A DNA stretch of 64,000 nt from Desulfosporosinus lacus DSM 15449 (lineage in GTDB: Bacteria; Bacillota; Desulfitobacteriia; Desulfitobacteriales; Desulfitobacteriaceae). The notes beneath the pieces were generated by a model. The model was not told the origin of the DNA. It saw nothing but the letters and a program-made list of their open reading frames with translations, and searched no databases. Below are positions 1 through 11,935 of the stretch, in pieces. The stretch spans positions 124,001 through 188,000 of the forward strand of contig NZ_FQXJ01000003.1 of NCBI RefSeq assembly GCF_900129935.1. The letters run 5' to 3'. The first letter of the stretch is position 1. Each line of letters starts with the position of its first letter. Position numbers and translations under genes: made by a program.

Positions 1-1
1 G

Positions 2-364
2 GGGAAAAAGTCTGAAAGCCGCCAACAGGAAGTTGCACAAATCTCCAGATCTCTCAAAGGGCTTGCTCGTGAACTAAAAGTGCCGGTCATTGCTTTGTCA
101 CAGCTTAATCGAGGGGTTGAACAACGCCAAGATAAACGGCCTATGATGTCAGACTTGTTGGAGTCAGGAGCAATTGAAGCGGATGCAGACGTGATCTCAT
201 TCATTTATCGGGATGATTATTATCATCCCGAGTCAGAAAAAAAAGGAATAGCAGAGTTGATTATTGCAAAACACCGTAACGGTCCAGTAGGAACCGTTGA
301 ATTAGGGTTTCTTAGAGAATTCACCAAGTTTGTAAACCTGGATCGACAACATCAAAGTGCTTAA
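2..364 (+). CDS. dnaB: Replicative DNA helicase DnaB, C-terminal fragment (5' end outside window)
   Basis: The frame is open from the first complete codon, so the gene starts upstream of the window. The visible ~120 residues match the RecA-fold C-terminal domain of the hexameric replicative helicase: the ALSQLNR motif, the [13 protein letters not shown] segment and the [15 protein letters not shown] arm near the end. DnaB unwinds DNA at the replication fork using ATP. The gene ends in a clean stop followed by a strong terminator, so it closes its operon. The identity rests on these conserved motifs; only the extreme C-terminus can be seen. Confidence 0.95.
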   Translation, partial: GKKSESRQQEVAQISRSLKGLARELKVPVIALSQLNRGVEQRQDKRPMMSDLLESGAIEADADVISFIYRDDYYHPESEKKGIAELIIAKHRNGPVGTVELGFLREFTKFVNLDRQHQSA

Positions 365-369
365 CAATC

Positions 370-399
370 CCCCTTGCCATTTGTCGGTGAGGGGTTTTT
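370..399 (+). terminator. Rho-independent terminator after dnaB
   Basis: A 9-bp stem (CCCCTTGCC paired with GGTGAGGGG, with G-T pairs) is followed by five T residues, six bases after the dnaB stop. The rest of the dnaB-to-676 gap contains only a promoter near its 3' end; I see no gene there. Confidence 0.75.
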
Positions 400-583
400 C
401 TGCACTAGTCAGAGCCGCATGCCGCTTGCAGGCACTTAGCACACATCTATTGACCAGCACTTGAAGGATATTTTTATAAGTATAGATATTATATTGTTAT
501 GGCCAAGTTCTGTTTTGGCGAAATAGAGAGACGAGAATGTCGAATGTTTTATGTATTTTTTTGATTAATGTTCGGTTATTAGA

Positions 584-612
584 TTGACAAGGGGGAGCTG
601 GATTGTTAAGAT
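584..612 (+). promoter_or_regulatory. Sigma-A type promoter for the FAD-dehydrogenase/purB/purA run
   Basis: TTGACA at 584-589 and TAAGAT at 607-612 are separated by 17 bp. This is a perfect -35 with a partial -10, about 60 bp before the ATG at 676. Confidence 0.6.
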
Positions 613-675
613 AAAATTGTTTGCGACTGGGGTTTTTCATATTTAGAAAAGAAAGCGGCTCTAGGAGGGAAAACA

Positions 676-2097
676 ATGAAACATAATGTAGATGTCTTAA
701 TTATCGGAGCCGGTCCGGCCGGAATTTTTACGGCCTTAGAGTTAACAAAGCACGATAAAGATCTGAAGATTCTTATTGTTGATAGTGGTCGAAGCATAGA
801 AAAGCGAAAGTGCCCCGCTCGTACGACTGGGGTTTGTGCAGGATGTAATCCGTGTGCCATCACTAGGGGATGGTCAGGTGCCGGAGCTTTCAGTGATGGT
901 AAACTGTCTTTGAGTCCTGCGGTAGGCGGTCGTTTGGTTGAGTATATGAATGAGGAACAAGCTCAAGAGTTGATTGATTATGCTGATTCAATTTACCGCG
1001 AGTTTGGTGCTCAGGAAACAGTGTATGGCTTAGATAACCGCCGGGTGGAAGAAATTCAGTATGAAGCATCTCGTCACAATATTGCGCTAATTCATTGTCC
1101 AGTACGGCATTTGGGTACGGAGCTGGCCTATGATGTCTTAAAGGGGATGTATGAACATCTCATGCAAAAAACAAATACGATTTTCTGGGAACTTGCTGAA
1201 GTTAAGAATATTTTGGCCGACTCAGAAGGAGCAATAGGGGCTACTATCCAACGTCGAGATGAACAAGAGCTGGATGAAGTGTTTGCTCGTTATGTGATTG
1301 CTGCCCCCGGACGAGGGGGAGCAAATTGGCTGGCGGATCAGACTGTTCGCTTAGGCGTTGTAACAGAAAACAATGAAGTCGATATTGGAGTAAGGGTCGA
1401 AGTACCAAACTCAATTCTTGACAATTTAACTCGTGAACTTTACGAACCTAAACTGGTTTATTATTCAGATACGTATGACCTCAAAACACGTAGTTTCTGC
1501 GTCAATCCGGGCGGAGTGGTATCAGAGGAACACTACGACGGAGATATTGCTGTAGTAAATGGGCATAGTTATGCGGATCCTGAGAAGAAGACCAAGAACA
1601 CGAATTTTGCTTTATTGGTTTCTACTCGCTTTACAGAACCCTTCAATCAACCCATTGAATATGGACGATATATTGCCCGGCTGGCGAACATGCTAACAGG
1701 TGGAGGAGTAATGGTACAGCGACTGGGAGATCTTCTGCAGGGCAGGCGGACGACGGAAAGTCGTTTGCGAAAATCTACGACTATTCCTACGCTTCTTTCT
1801 GCTGTTCCAGGAGACCTTAGTTATGTGCTCCCGGAACGGTACTTGACTTCTCTTATTGAGACTCTCAAGGCGTTCGATAAGATCGCACCCGGTATGTATT
1901 CTAAGAATACGTTATTGTACGGAGTGGAGGTTAAATTTTATTCTTCTAAAGTAAAAGTGAAATCAAACTTTGAAACAGCAATACCTAGGTTGTATGCAAT
2001 TGGGGATGGAGCGGGAATCACACGCGGGTTAATGCAAGCTTCGGCGACAGGGATTGTTGTTGCCCGAGATATTGTGGCCAAGGGTAAAATTAATTAA
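676..2097 (+). CDS. FAD-dependent dehydrogenase (COG2509-like)
   Basis: A 473-residue protein. It opens with a Rossmann dinucleotide-binding motif (IIGAGPAG, residues ~9-16), then a Cys-rich stretch (KCPARTTGVCAGCNPC, ~45-60) and a WSGAGAFSDGK segment. The C-terminus carries the second flavin-binding element (YAIGDGAGITRGLMQA). This layout is typical of the uncharacterised FAD-dependent dehydrogenases of COG2509 found in many anaerobic Firmicutes. The substrate is unknown. The cysteine cluster could hold a metal or be redox active, but that is inference. A GGAGGG ribosome binding site lies 7 bases before the ATG. The gene lies 15-70 bp upstream of purB on the same strand and probably shares its transcript. 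Confidence 0.85.
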   Translation: MKHNVDVLIIGAGPAGIFTALELTKHDKDLKILIVDSGRSIEKRKCPARTTGVCAGCNPCAITRGWSGAGAFSDGKLSLSPAVGGRLVEYMNEEQAQELIDYADSIYREFGAQETVYGLDNRRVEEIQYEASRHNIALIHCPVRHLGTELAYDVLKGMYEHLMQKTNTIFWELAEVKNILADSEGAIGATIQRRDEQELDEVFARYVIAAPGRGGANWLADQTVRLGVVTENNEVDIGVRVEVPNSILDNLTRELYEPKLVYYSDTYDLKTRSFCVNPGGVVSEEHYDGDIAVVNGHSYADPEKKTKNTNFALLVSTRFTEPFNQPIEYGRYIARLANMLTGGGVMVQRLGDLLQGRRTTESRLRKSTTIPTLLSAVPGDLSYVLPERYLTSLIETLKAFDKIAPGMYSKNTLLYGVEVKFYSSKVKVKSNFETAIPRLYAIGDGAGITRGLMQASATGIVVARDIVAKGKIN

Positions 2098-2169
2098 TAT
2101 TTACACTCCCTTGTGGAAGATAATCAAAATTATCATTTAAGAGGAAAGAATGACTGGGGGCGAAGTTTG

Positions 2170-4781
<2,612 letters not shown>

Positions 4782-4789
4782 GAAAAACA

Positions 4790-4818
4790 TTGACACTTCT
4801 AATACTTTCGTGTAGAAT
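4790..4818 (+). promoter_or_regulatory. Promoter of tRNA-Lys
   Basis: TTGACA (4790-4795) and TAGAAT (4813-4818) with a 17-bp spacer end 22 bp before the tRNA. It lies immediately after purA. Confidence 0.75.
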
Positions 4819-4840
4819 TCTAATTCGTGGTACAAATATT

Positions 4841-4917
4841 GGGCCATTAGCTCAGTCGGCTAGAGCACCTGACTTTTAATCAGGGTGTCCCGCGTTCGAG
4901 TCGCGGATGGCCCACCA
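4841..4917 (+). tRNA. tRNA-Lys (UUU)
   Basis: A 77-nt cloverleaf. The acceptor stem GGGCCAT pairs with ATGGCCC, the anticodon loop CTTTTAA gives anticodon TTT, the T-loop TTCGAGT is present, and CCA is encoded. Confidence 0.97.
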
Positions 4918-4931
4918 TAACAGAATTGACC

Positions 4932-5028
4932 GTTTTAGCCATGTTGGCATAGCAGATGATTTACGGCAGTGAGAAATTCTAATCTCATTCCATAAAATCG
5001 GAAGCTGTGTCCAGCATGGCTAAAATTT
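4932..5028. repeat. Imperfect 16-bp inverted repeat with ~65-bp centre
   Basis: GTTTTAGCCATGTTGG near 4933 and CCAGCATGGCTAAAAT near 5013 are near-perfect reverse complements around ~65 bp of unassigned sequence. It lies between tRNA-Lys and the truncated chemoreceptor. A small non-coding RNA or a remnant of a short mobile repeat is possible; the sequence alone does not decide. Confidence 0.45.
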
Positions 5029-5117
5029 GTATTAAGGGCTCAACGAACAATATTTTTTAGGGCAGACGCTTTGATTATGTCATTGGGCTAACCTGGGTAT
5101 AAAGAGTAAGTCAAAGC

Positions 5118-5171
5118 AACTCTATATTCTGCACATAGATCTGTCAGGATCTATGTGCAGAATATAGAGTT
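5118..5171. repeat. 24-bp perfect inverted repeat (hairpin)
   Basis: Arms 5118-5141 and 5148-5171 are exact reverse complements around a 6-base loop (TGTCAG). The right arm ends a few bases before the point where sequence shared with the intact chemoreceptor paralogue begins (~5185), so the hairpin marks the breakpoint of the truncated gene. Confidence 0.85.
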
Positions 5172-5184
5172 AATATTTGTGTTA

Positions 5185-6448
5185 TTCTTTGCTATTTGAA
5201 CCCTATAATTGGGTGATTGGGACTGGAAACTGGGTGGATGATATGGATAAACTTGTTCAAGCAAAGCAACTTGAATATCATCAAAAGAGTAGAGTAAGTA
5301 TGATTTATACCCTAGTATCCATCTTATTAGCCTTAGGAATTGCGCTCGTATTAGGGACAATCATGAGTAAAAAGATATCTGATCAGATTGTTGCGATTGC
5401 CAATAATGCAGATGAAATTGCAAAGGGTAATTTGAAAGTAAAGAGTCTCAATATTAGTTCCAAAGATGAATTAGGACAACTAGGAAGAGCTTTTAAAACT
5501 ATGACCGAAAATTTGATTGGGCTTGTTGAACAAGTGTCATCGTCCTCAAGGCAAGTTGCTTCCTCATCTCAACAATTGAGTATAGGAGCAGAACAATCTG
5601 CACAAGCCTCACATCAAGTCGCATTAGCTATAACGGAAGTTTCCTTGGGTGCTGAAAAACAGCTGAGTGCAGTCAATGAGACATCCGCAAGCGTAGAGGA
5701 AATGTCGGCAGGAATCCAGCATATGTTAGAGAATGCTAAAGTAGTCGTAAAGTCCTCAGAAAAAACTGCCCTTTCTGCTTCTGAGGGAAGTCAAGCCATT
5801 GACAAGACGATACAGCAAATGGTCAATATTGAAAGAACAGTAACAGGGTCAGCGGATATGGTTACCAATTTAGGAGAGCGTTCTAAAGAAATTGGACAAA
5901 TTGTGGATACCATTTCCGGGATAGCAGCTCAGACAAACCTCCTCGCCTTAAATGCAGCCATTGAAGCTGCGCGAGCAGGTGAACAGGGAAGAGGATTCGC
6001 TGTAGTAGCGGATGAGGTCCGGAAATTAGCAGAAGAATCGCAAGAAGCGTCTAAACAGATTGCCACGCTGATCAGTGGTATTCAACAAGATACGCAAAAG
6101 GCCGTTTTATCGATTAATGAGGGTACTCATCAAGTCAAACTTGGAACAGAGGTTGCTGAAACTGCAGGCCAAGCATTTAACGAAATATCAGAATTGATTA
6201 ATCAGGTTTCGTCTCAGATTGAGGAAATCTCTGAAGAGATTCGACAGATGGCTGCAGGCAGCGAAAGAATAGTCTCATCCATATCGGATATCAATGAGAC
6301 TAGTAAGGAAATCACTGGACAGACACAAACTGTGTCTGCAGCAACGGAAGAACAATCAGCCTCAGTTGAGGAAATAGCCTCTTCAAGTTAGGTATTAGCT
6401 AATATGGCGGAAGAATTACAGGAAACTTTAAAAATGTTTAGTATTTAA
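5185..6448 (+). pseudogene. Methyl-accepting chemotaxis protein, 5'-truncated and with a nonsense codon
   Basis: From ~5185 this is a close copy of the second half of the intact chemoreceptor at 6994: the end of the Cache domain, the second membrane segment, HAMP, and the signalling domain with its [21 protein letters not shown] hairpin tip region. The first membrane segment and almost all of the ligand-binding domain are missing. Near the end, a TAG at 6389-6391 replaces the CAC found in the paralogue. The same frame then continues with paralogue-like sequence to a stop at 6448. The GTG-type start at 5177 has no good ribosome binding site. I read it as a decayed duplicate; expression as a cytoplasmic-facing fragment cannot be excluded. 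Confidence 0.8.
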
Positions 6449-6537
6449 AACTATTAAATCTAGTTAAAGCCAAAAGATAGAGACTAAACAATCACGTAGG
6501 AGTGCATAAGTGATGCGTACTAATTTGTAATTATAGG

Positions 6538-6576
6538 AAGACAGTGATTAAACATAAAGTGTTTAGTTACTGTCTT
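6538..6576 (+). terminator. Hairpin after the chemoreceptor pseudogene
   Basis: Arms of 17 nt (6538-6554 and 6560-6576) pair with two G-T positions around a TAAAG loop. There is no clean T-tract afterwards, so a terminator role is probable rather than certain. Confidence 0.5.
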
Positions 6577-6796
6577 CTTAAGTTTCCCTTAAAACCAACA
6601 TCGAATAAACTGAAGTGAAAACAATATATAATTATTATTCGTGCAAAATGCGTTCTTTTGGGCCCATATTATAAAAAAAGCAGAATTTGATGAAATTTGG
6701 GAAAAATATATAGAATTATTGTTTTCCTTGTGCTATAGTCAGATAAAAGGAACAATAAAATATCGAAAAGGATCTTTCCGATATTACATAAGGCTA

Positions 6797-6876
6797 TTGA
6801 CAAAGGCAAACTTAGCGAAAGCTGAGGACGCAAAGCTACGGGTCTTCCACGTAAGGGTGATGATAGCCGAGCTGCC
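6797..6876 (+). ncRNA. Cyclic di-GMP-I riboswitch (GEMM-I aptamer)
   Basis: The conserved GEMM-I elements occur in order: GGCAAA, a GCGAAAGC tetraloop hairpin (GNRA type), GGACGCAAAGC, ACGGG, and a 3' AGCCGAGCTGCC receptor side. This class binds cyclic di-GMP and controls motility, chemotaxis and surface genes. Here it lies in the ~200-nt leader of the chemoreceptor gene at 6994 and is followed by a terminator-like stem, a standard on/off arrangement. The truncated paralogue upstream lacks it. Confidence 0.88.
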
Positions 6877-6888
6877 ACTCCGGGACTC

Positions 6889-6917
6889 TGTCGTGCCTTA
6901 AGGGGGGCGATTTTTTT
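6889..6917 (+). terminator. Probable expression-platform terminator of the c-di-GMP riboswitch
   Basis: A GC-rich stem (TCGTGCCTT with AAGGGGGGCGA, one mismatch and G-T pairs) runs straight into seven T residues. It sits between the aptamer and the chemoreceptor start, so termination would stop expression of that gene. Confidence 0.6.
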
Positions 6918-6993
6918 GTAGTCAAAAAAATTATAGGGCATTTTCATTATAGGTTATTTTAAAGCAAATTAGATAAAGGGGGACAGGAGAGAA

Positions 6994-8763
6994 ATGACGA
7001 AGATAAAGTACCGCATTATTCTTTTGTTAGTGACAACAGCACTTATTATGGGTTCAATTCTCGGAGGGTACAGTATTTATAATTTAATAGCAGCAGAACA
7101 AACTAACTTAAAACAATATCGAGATACCTTGTACGAACAATTTGATCGTAATGTTAAGCTTCAAGTACAGACAGCTCACAGTTTAGTTCAAGATATTTAT
7201 GCCAGTCAACAAAGAGGAGAATTAACTCAGGAAGAGGCAAAGAAGAAAGCAGCCGATTTAGTAAGAAATTTACGGTTCGATAATGGCAACTACTTTTGGA
7301 TTGATACCACAGAGGGGGTAAATGTTGTTCTCCTCGGGAGAGATACTGCTGAGGGCAAGTCGCGTTATGATTCCAAAGACAGTGATGGTAAACTATTCGT
7401 ACAGGACTTTATTAAGAATGGCACTCAAGTGGATGGAGGTTATTCAGATTATAAATTTGCTAAGCCAAATGAAACTGAAGCGTTACCAAAGAGAAGTTAT
7501 ACATTGTTATTTCAACCCTATAATTGGGTGATTGGAACTGGGAACTGGGTGGATGATATTGATAAACTTGTTGCGGCAAAGGAACTTGATTATCAGCAAA
7601 AGGGCAGAGTAAGTATAATCTATACTTTAGTATCCATATTATTGGCCTTAGGAATAGCACTCGTCTTAGGGACGATTATGAGTAAAAAGATTTCCAATCA
7701 GATCGTTGCGATGGCAACTAGTGCAGAGGAGATTGCCAAAGGGAATCTTAAAGTAGAGGGACTCAATATTAGTTCTAAAGACGAATTAGGTCAACTAGGA
7801 AGAGCTTTCAAAACTATGACTGAAAACTTAATCCAGCTTGTTGAACAAGTGTCATCCTCCTCGAGGCAAGTTGCTGCCTCATCCCAACAATTGAGTATAG
7901 GAGCAGAACAATCTGCACAAGCCTCGCAGCAAGTTGCATTATCAATATCGGAAGTTTCCTTGGGTGCTGAAAAACAGCTGAGTGCAGTCAATGAGACATC
8001 CGCAAGCGTAGAGGAAATGTCGGCAGGAATTCAGCATATGTTAGAGAATGCTAAAGTAGTCGTAAAGTCTTCGGAAAAAACTGCCCTTTCTGCTTCTGAG
8101 GGAACTCAAGCCATTGACAAGACGATTCAGCAAATGGTCAATATTGAAAGAACAGTAACAGGGTCAGCGGATATGGTTACTAATTTAGGAGAGCGTTCTA
8201 AAGAAATTGGACAAATTGTGGATACCATTTCTGGGATAGCAGCTCAGACAAACCTCCTCGCTTTAAATGCAGCCATTGAAGCTGCGCGAGCAGGTGAACA
8301 AGGAAGAGGGTTTGCTGTAGTAGCGGATGAGGTCCGGAAATTAGCAGAACAATCGCAAGAAGCGTCTAAACAGATTGCCACGCTGATCAGTGGTATTCAA
8401 CAAGATACGCAAAAGGCGGTTTTATCGATTAATGAGGGCACACAACAAGTTAAACTGGGAACACAAGTAGCTGAGACCGCAGGCCAAGCATTTAATGAAA
8501 TAACGTCATTAATTAATCAGGTTTCGTCCCAGATTGGGGAGATATCGGAAGAGATCCAACAAATGGCTATGGGTAGTGAAAGAATAGTCGCATCGGTTTC
8601 AGATATATATGAGACAAGTAGAGATATTACTGGCCAGACGCAAACTGTGTCTGCTGCGACGGAGGAACAGTCGGCCTCGGTAGAAGAAATTGCCTCTTCG
8701 AGTCACGTATTAGCTAATATGGCGGAGGAACTGCAACAAACTTTGAAGAAATTTAATTATTAA
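6994..8763 (+). CDS. Methyl-accepting chemotaxis protein with single Cache domain
   Basis: A 589-residue membrane chemoreceptor. Membrane segment 1 is at ~8-30, followed by an extracytoplasmic sCache_2-type sensor ([21 protein letters not shown] and the [15 protein letters not shown] motif), membrane segment 2 at ~205-228, HAMP, and a methyl-accepting signalling domain with the hairpin-tip core ([20 protein letters not shown]). It would sense a small ligand outside the cell and act through CheA/CheW. The ATG follows a GGGGGACAGGAG ribosome binding site. Transcription is probably gated by the c-di-GMP riboswitch in its leader. The ligand is unknown. Confidence 0.95.
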   Translation: MTKIKYRIILLLVTTALIMGSILGGYSIYNLIAAEQTNLKQYRDTLYEQFDRNVKLQVQTAHSLVQDIYASQQRGELTQEEAKKKAADLVRNLRFDNGNYFWIDTTEGVNVVLLGRDTAEGKSRYDSKDSDGKLFVQDFIKNGTQVDGGYSDYKFAKPNETEALPKRSYTLLFQPYNWVIGTGNWVDDIDKLVAAKELDYQQKGRVSIIYTLVSILLALGIALVLGTIMSKKISNQIVAMATSAEEIAKGNLKVEGLNISSKDELGQLGRAFKTMTENLIQLVEQVSSSSRQVAASSQQLSIGAEQSAQASQQVALSISEVSLGAEKQLSAVNETSASVEEMSAGIQHMLENAKVVVKSSEKTALSASEGTQAIDKTIQQMVNIERTVTGSADMVTNLGERSKEIGQIVDTISGIAAQTNLLALNAAIEAARAGEQGRGFAVVADEVRKLAEQSQEASKQIATLISGIQQDTQKAVLSINEGTQQVKLGTQVAETAGQAFNEITSLINQVSSQIGEISEEIQQMAMGSERIVASVSDIYETSRDITGQTQTVSAATEEQSASVEEIASSSHVLANMAEELQQTLKKFNY

Positions 8764-8789
8764 GTAACTTATGTTAAAGACCTAAAGAG

Positions 8790-8818
8790 ATAGGAACGGT
8801 ATTTAATATCGTTCCTAT
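8790..8818 (+). terminator. Terminator after the chemoreceptor
   Basis: A 9-bp perfect stem (ATAGGAACG / CGTTCCTAT) starts 27 bases after the stop codon. Only a short T-rich tail follows. Confidence 0.5.
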
Positions 8819-8969
8819 TCTAGTTATATCATGCCTGAACAGTTTCTTGAAATTTAACAGTGTATTGCAAAGACAAAAAAGTAGATGATATATGGAATTC
8901 TGTTTTTCAAGAAAAAGGGTGGAATTTTAAAATTCACTATAAAGCTCGTTAGAATTATATAGAAAAGTC

Positions 8970-8998
8970 TTGACAGAGATAGCAACATAGTGTAATAT
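8970..8998 (+). promoter_or_regulatory. Promoter of the tRNA-Glu / tRNA-Phe pair
   Basis: TTGACA (8970-8975), a 17-bp spacer and TAATAT (8993-8998). A transcript from here reaches the first tRNA after ~80 nt of leader. Confidence 0.7.
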
Positions 8999-9085
8999 TC
9001 ATATTTGTGAGTGTCCTTTAAATATTTCTTTACTTTAAGTCGGATTTAAAAGTATTTTAGAGTGTTGAGATACTGACATTTATAA

Positions 9086-9161
9086 GGCCCGTTGGTCAAG
9101 CGGTCTAAGACACCGCCCTTTCACGGCGGTTACACGGGTTCGAATCCCGTACGGGTCACCA
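9086..9161 (+). tRNA. tRNA-Glu (UUC)
   Basis: A 76-nt cloverleaf with acceptor GGCCCGT/ACGGGTC, anticodon loop CTTTCAC (anticodon TTC), TTCGAAT T-loop and encoded CCA. It lies 11 bp before tRNA-Phe. Confidence 0.97.
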
Positions 9162-9172
9162 AAAAATTTAAT

Positions 9173-9248
<76 letters not shown>

Positions 9249-9303
9249 TAATGTCTAGCTAAGGAAATTAGGTAAGTTGTTTATACTATAAAAAATAGCT
9301 CTC

Positions 9304-9340
9304 AAGGTTCTGTAATTTCCTCTGGAAAAAACAGAACCTT
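9304..9340 (+). terminator. Terminator-like hairpin after tRNA-Phe
   Basis: AAGGTTCTGT (9304-9313) pairs perfectly with ACAGAACCTT (9331-9340), then ATTTGT. From here to 9559 I see no further gene or clear regulatory element. Confidence 0.55.
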
Positions 9341-9558
9341 ATTTGTCGTAATTTGAAGTTTTAAGGTGTTTGCCATTGGTTTGTAGTATTTACATCAGAG
9401 TGACCCCCGCTTCTTAAGTTTATAGCAATCTTGAATTAAGTTTACTTTATGAGAAATACTAGAAGCATGATCGTCTTTAAGGGCGGGAAAGCCGACAAAG
9501 TTTTATTGAATGAAATATTTAATTTAAGATTTTCCGTAATCAGACTTATAGAATAAGG

Positions 9559-10245
9559 TTGGTGAAATCTGTGCCATTACCTGAGAATAACTTACTGTTT
9601 GGGTTCGCGCCAAGATTGACGGCAGAACAACGGGAATATGTTGATGCGATATTCGATTATCAATTAGTGATGGTCAATGCTAAAGCAGGAACTGGAAAAA
9701 CAACTCTTGCAGTTGCTTGTGCTAAACTCTTTAAGCAACCACTAACATATATTTTTAATCCAGTTCAGGAATCTGCGATGGGTTTCAGACCGGGAACCCA
9801 ATCTGAGAAGGAAAGCATCTACCATCAACCATTGATGGATGCTCTCTTAGAAATCAATGAGAATCCTGCTCAGTGTGTATATAATGAAGAGGCACTGGTC
9901 AATGAAGCTATTCGCAGGAAGGTAAGTATGAAACGGGTAATGGATAGTATTTGGTGTTATCCTAAAACCCCCTTATTTCTTAGAGGCACTAATCTTAAGG
10001 AAATGACTATAATTATTGATGAGTGCCAGAATTTTACGGTTCAAGAATTAAGAAAAATATTCACTAGAGTACATGATTCATGCAAAGTAATATGTATCGG
10101 CCATTCAGGTCAAATTGATATCCCTGTTGCTAAAAGTGGTTTTGTCCCATATATGGAACACTTTAAGAGTCAACCTTATTGCAAGATTCTAACGTTGACG
10201 AAAAACTTTCGTGGAGATCTTGCAAATTGGGCAGACTCAATTTAG
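9559..10245 (+). CDS. PhoH-family ATPase
   Basis: A 228-residue P-loop protein resembling the PhoH (phosphate-starvation-inducible) helicase-like ATPase domain. Walker A is AKAGTGKTT (~residues 41-49), Walker B is IIIDECQNF (~150-158), and the KNFRGDLANW segment resembles a motif VI-type arginine region. PhoH proteins are thought to act on RNA; the substrate here is unknown. There is no separate N-terminal PIN or KH domain, so this is the short form. Three starts compete (TTG 9559, GTG 9562, GTG 9571); AAGG precedes them. It is the last host gene before tRNA-Gly and the ICE. Confidence 0.8.
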   Translation: MVKSVPLPENNLLFGFAPRLTAEQREYVDAIFDYQLVMVNAKAGTGKTTLAVACAKLFKQPLTYIFNPVQESAMGFRPGTQSEKESIYHQPLMDALLEINENPAQCVYNEEALVNEAIRRKVSMKRVMDSIWCYPKTPLFLRGTNLKEMTIIIDECQNFTVQELRKIFTRVHDSCKVICIGHSGQIDIPVAKSGFVPYMEHFKSQPYCKILTLTKNFRGDLANWADSI

Positions 10246-10427
10246 AGTAACTGAAAGTGAACTTAGAGACGAAATACAAATAACGAGAATAACGCTTATT
10301 GTTTTAAGTACTAATTCATAAAATAGTATGAGTTGACATATTCGGTCCTAGCGCTTATAATTTTCTTTGTTGGGAAAAGGGTCTAATGGTCTAAAGAGGC
10401 TAAAAGGATAACCCTTTATATAATTAA

Positions 10428-10502
10428 GCGGACGTGGCTCAGCGGTAGAGCATTGGCTTCCCAAGCCGAGGATCGCGAGTTCGAATCTCGTCGTCCGCTC
10501 CA
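10428..10502 (+). tRNA. tRNA-Gly (CCC), ICE integration target
   Basis: A 75-nt cloverleaf with acceptor GCGGACG/CGTCCGC, anticodon loop TTCCCAA (anticodon CCC) and encoded CCA. An integrase gene pointing toward it lies 125 bp downstream, the standard arrangement for integration into a tRNA 3' end. The tRNA itself is intact. Confidence 0.96.
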
Positions 10503-10514
10503 TATGAAATGTAG

Positions 10515-10542
10515 GCACTGCAAGGGATTGCAGTGCTTTTTT
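10515..10542 (+). terminator. Terminator of tRNA-Gly
   Basis: A 9-bp perfect stem (GCACTGCAA / TTGCAGTGC) with a GGGA loop, followed by six T residues. Confidence 0.85.
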
Positions 10543-10571
10543 ATGTTGTATGGGAAGTGTAGATAATAGTT

Positions 10572-10594
10572 TTGACGACAACTTGACGACAACT
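10572..10594. repeat. Tandem 11-bp repeat at the ICE end, possible integrase arm sites
   Basis: TTGACGACAACT occurs at 10572-10583 and again at 10583-10594, sharing one base, between the tRNA and the integrase gene. Short direct repeats here are often arm-type binding sites for integrases with an N-terminal arm-binding domain. The role is inferred. Confidence 0.45.
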
Positions 10595-10608
10595 AGCTTT
10601 TAAAAAGA

Positions 10609-10632
10609 AAAACCGGATTTTTCCGGTTTATT
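10609..10632 (-). terminator. Terminator of the integrase gene
   Basis: AAACCGGA and TCCGGTTT pair around a T-rich loop right at the integrase stop codon, with A/T tracts on both sides, so it could work in either direction. Confidence 0.6.
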
Positions 10633-11866
10633 TTATCGCCTTTATTAAATTGCTAAATCGAGAGACAGCCCGGATTTTGCCTTCTGGAGTACTATGACCG
10701 TAAATATCTAATGTGGTACTGGTTTTGGCATGTCCAAGGAGGTCGCTCACATTAACTGGGTTTTCACCATCATCTAAAAGCAAGGTTGCCACCGTATGCC
10801 GCAAATCATGAACCCTTAGGAGTTTGATTCCGGCTGTTTTGGTAATTGCAGCATGTTTTCTATTTAGATTCCGCGGCTCAATGGGTGTACCATAAGCAGT
10901 TGTAAATAATAGACCGCTGTCTATATAGTCAGGACCCAAAAGGATTTTTTCTTGACGTTTTAAAGATTGGAAGCGCTTAATTTCTTTAATGACTTTGGGC
11001 AATAGAGGAATAACTCGTTTGCTCTTTTTTGACTTCGGTTGAGAGAAAATAAGTTTTGATTTTTCCTCCCCTTCTAACTTTTTGCGCTTAATAGTTTGGA
11101 TGATATAAACTTCCCCTTTATTGGGGTCAAAACAATGATCAGGAATCCCTAAGAGTTCTCCTTTCCTTAACCCAGTCGTTAATTCTAGAAGAAAAACAGC
11201 ATAGAGCCGGTCTTCTTTTAGAGCTGCTAAATAACAATCCACTTCTTCGGGGGAGTAGGTATCAAACTCTTTGTATACGATGCTGGGCAACTCGACATCT
11301 TCTGCAGGGTTCGACGGGATTTTTCTAAGTTTTTTGGCCTTAATTAGAGCGCCGTTAATCAACTGATACATCATATGCAAGCGCCGAGTTGATAGTCCGC
11401 CCTCTTTTCCGTCCAGGCGCCCAGATTCGGCCTTGTAATTAAAGAACTCCTGCAAGGTAATAGATTGTACTTTAGTTAAGAGATGATGCCCTAGTAAAGG
11501 GATTATATGCTTCTTAGCTAAATCTACATAGTCTGAATATGTTTCAATACGAATTTTATTGGGCATTGGTTTCTTATAGACATACAGCCATTGTAGAAGC
11601 CAGTCGCCAAAGGTTTCTTTTTCCGGTTCTATATATTGACCGGTTCTTAGTTTATATTTTAACTCTACAAGTTTTTCTTCTACTTCCGATTGTGACTTGC
11701 CATATAAGGATTTTCGCTTAGGTTTACCGGTCAAAGGATGATATCCGGTAGTAACCTTTGTTTCCCAACGCCCATCGGCACGCTCACTAATTCTTGTTCC
11801 TTCATTATTGGCCCGCTTCCCTACTTTCTTTTTCGGTTTTTTCTTTTTAGCAGTCTCTTCTGTCAT
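10628..11866 (-). CDS. int: Tyrosine site-specific recombinase (ICE integrase)
   Basis: A 412-residue phage-type integrase. A Lys-rich N-terminus is followed by an arm-site DNA-binding domain (~20-80), a core-binding helical domain (~85-190) and the catalytic domain. Catalytic residues visible are Arg in TTGLRKGEL (~234), His-Asp-Leu-Arg in HDLRH (~353-357), His in LLGHA (~379) and the nucleophile Tyr in LDIYGH (~389). It cuts and rejoins DNA at att sites to insert or excise the element. Its 3' end faces tRNA-Gly. A LexA-like box and a possible minus-strand promoter lie ~280 bp upstream, so SOS control is possible. Confidence 0.95.
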   Translation of the reverse strand: MTEETAKKKKPKKKVGKRANNEGTRISERADGRWETKVTTGYHPLTGKPKRKSLYGKSQSEVEEKLVELKYKLRTGQYIEPEKETFGDWLLQWLYVYKKPMPNKIRIETYSDYVDLAKKHIIPLLGHHLLTKVQSITLQEFFNYKAESGRLDGKEGGLSTRRLHMMYQLINGALIKAKKLRKIPSNPAEDVELPSIVYKEFDTYSPEEVDCYLAALKEDRLYAVFLLELTTGLRKGELLGIPDHCFDPNKGEVYIIQTIKRKKLEGEEKSKLIFSQPKSKKSKRVIPLLPKVIKEIKRFQSLKRQEKILLGPDYIDSGLLFTTAYGTPIEPRNLNRKHAAITKTAGIKLLRVHDLRHTVATLLLDDGENPVNVSDLLGHAKTSTTLDIYGHSTPEGKIRAVSRFSNLIKAIK

Positions 11867-11902
11867 ATGAACATCTCCACTTTGGGGCTCTATATAGAAA
11901 AA

Positions 11903-11935
11903 CTCCGCACTTTTTCCTTAGGAAAAGGTGCGGAG
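11903..11935. other. 16-bp inverted repeat in the integrase 5' leader
   Basis: CTCCGCACTTTTTCCT and AGGAAAAGGTGCGGAG pair almost perfectly with essentially no loop, 37 bp upstream of the integrase ATG. It would form a strong hairpin in the integrase leader or stop transcription entering from either side. Confidence 0.7.

Noticed and set aside
6641-6901. 86-codon ORF overlapping the riboswitch
   Set aside because: It has no ribosome binding site and overlaps the GEMM-I aptamer, whose conserved bases explain the sequence better.
10348-10581. 77-codon minus-strand ORF over tRNA-Gly
   Set aside because: It is the antisense of the tRNA and its terminator; such ORFs are a known false annotation.
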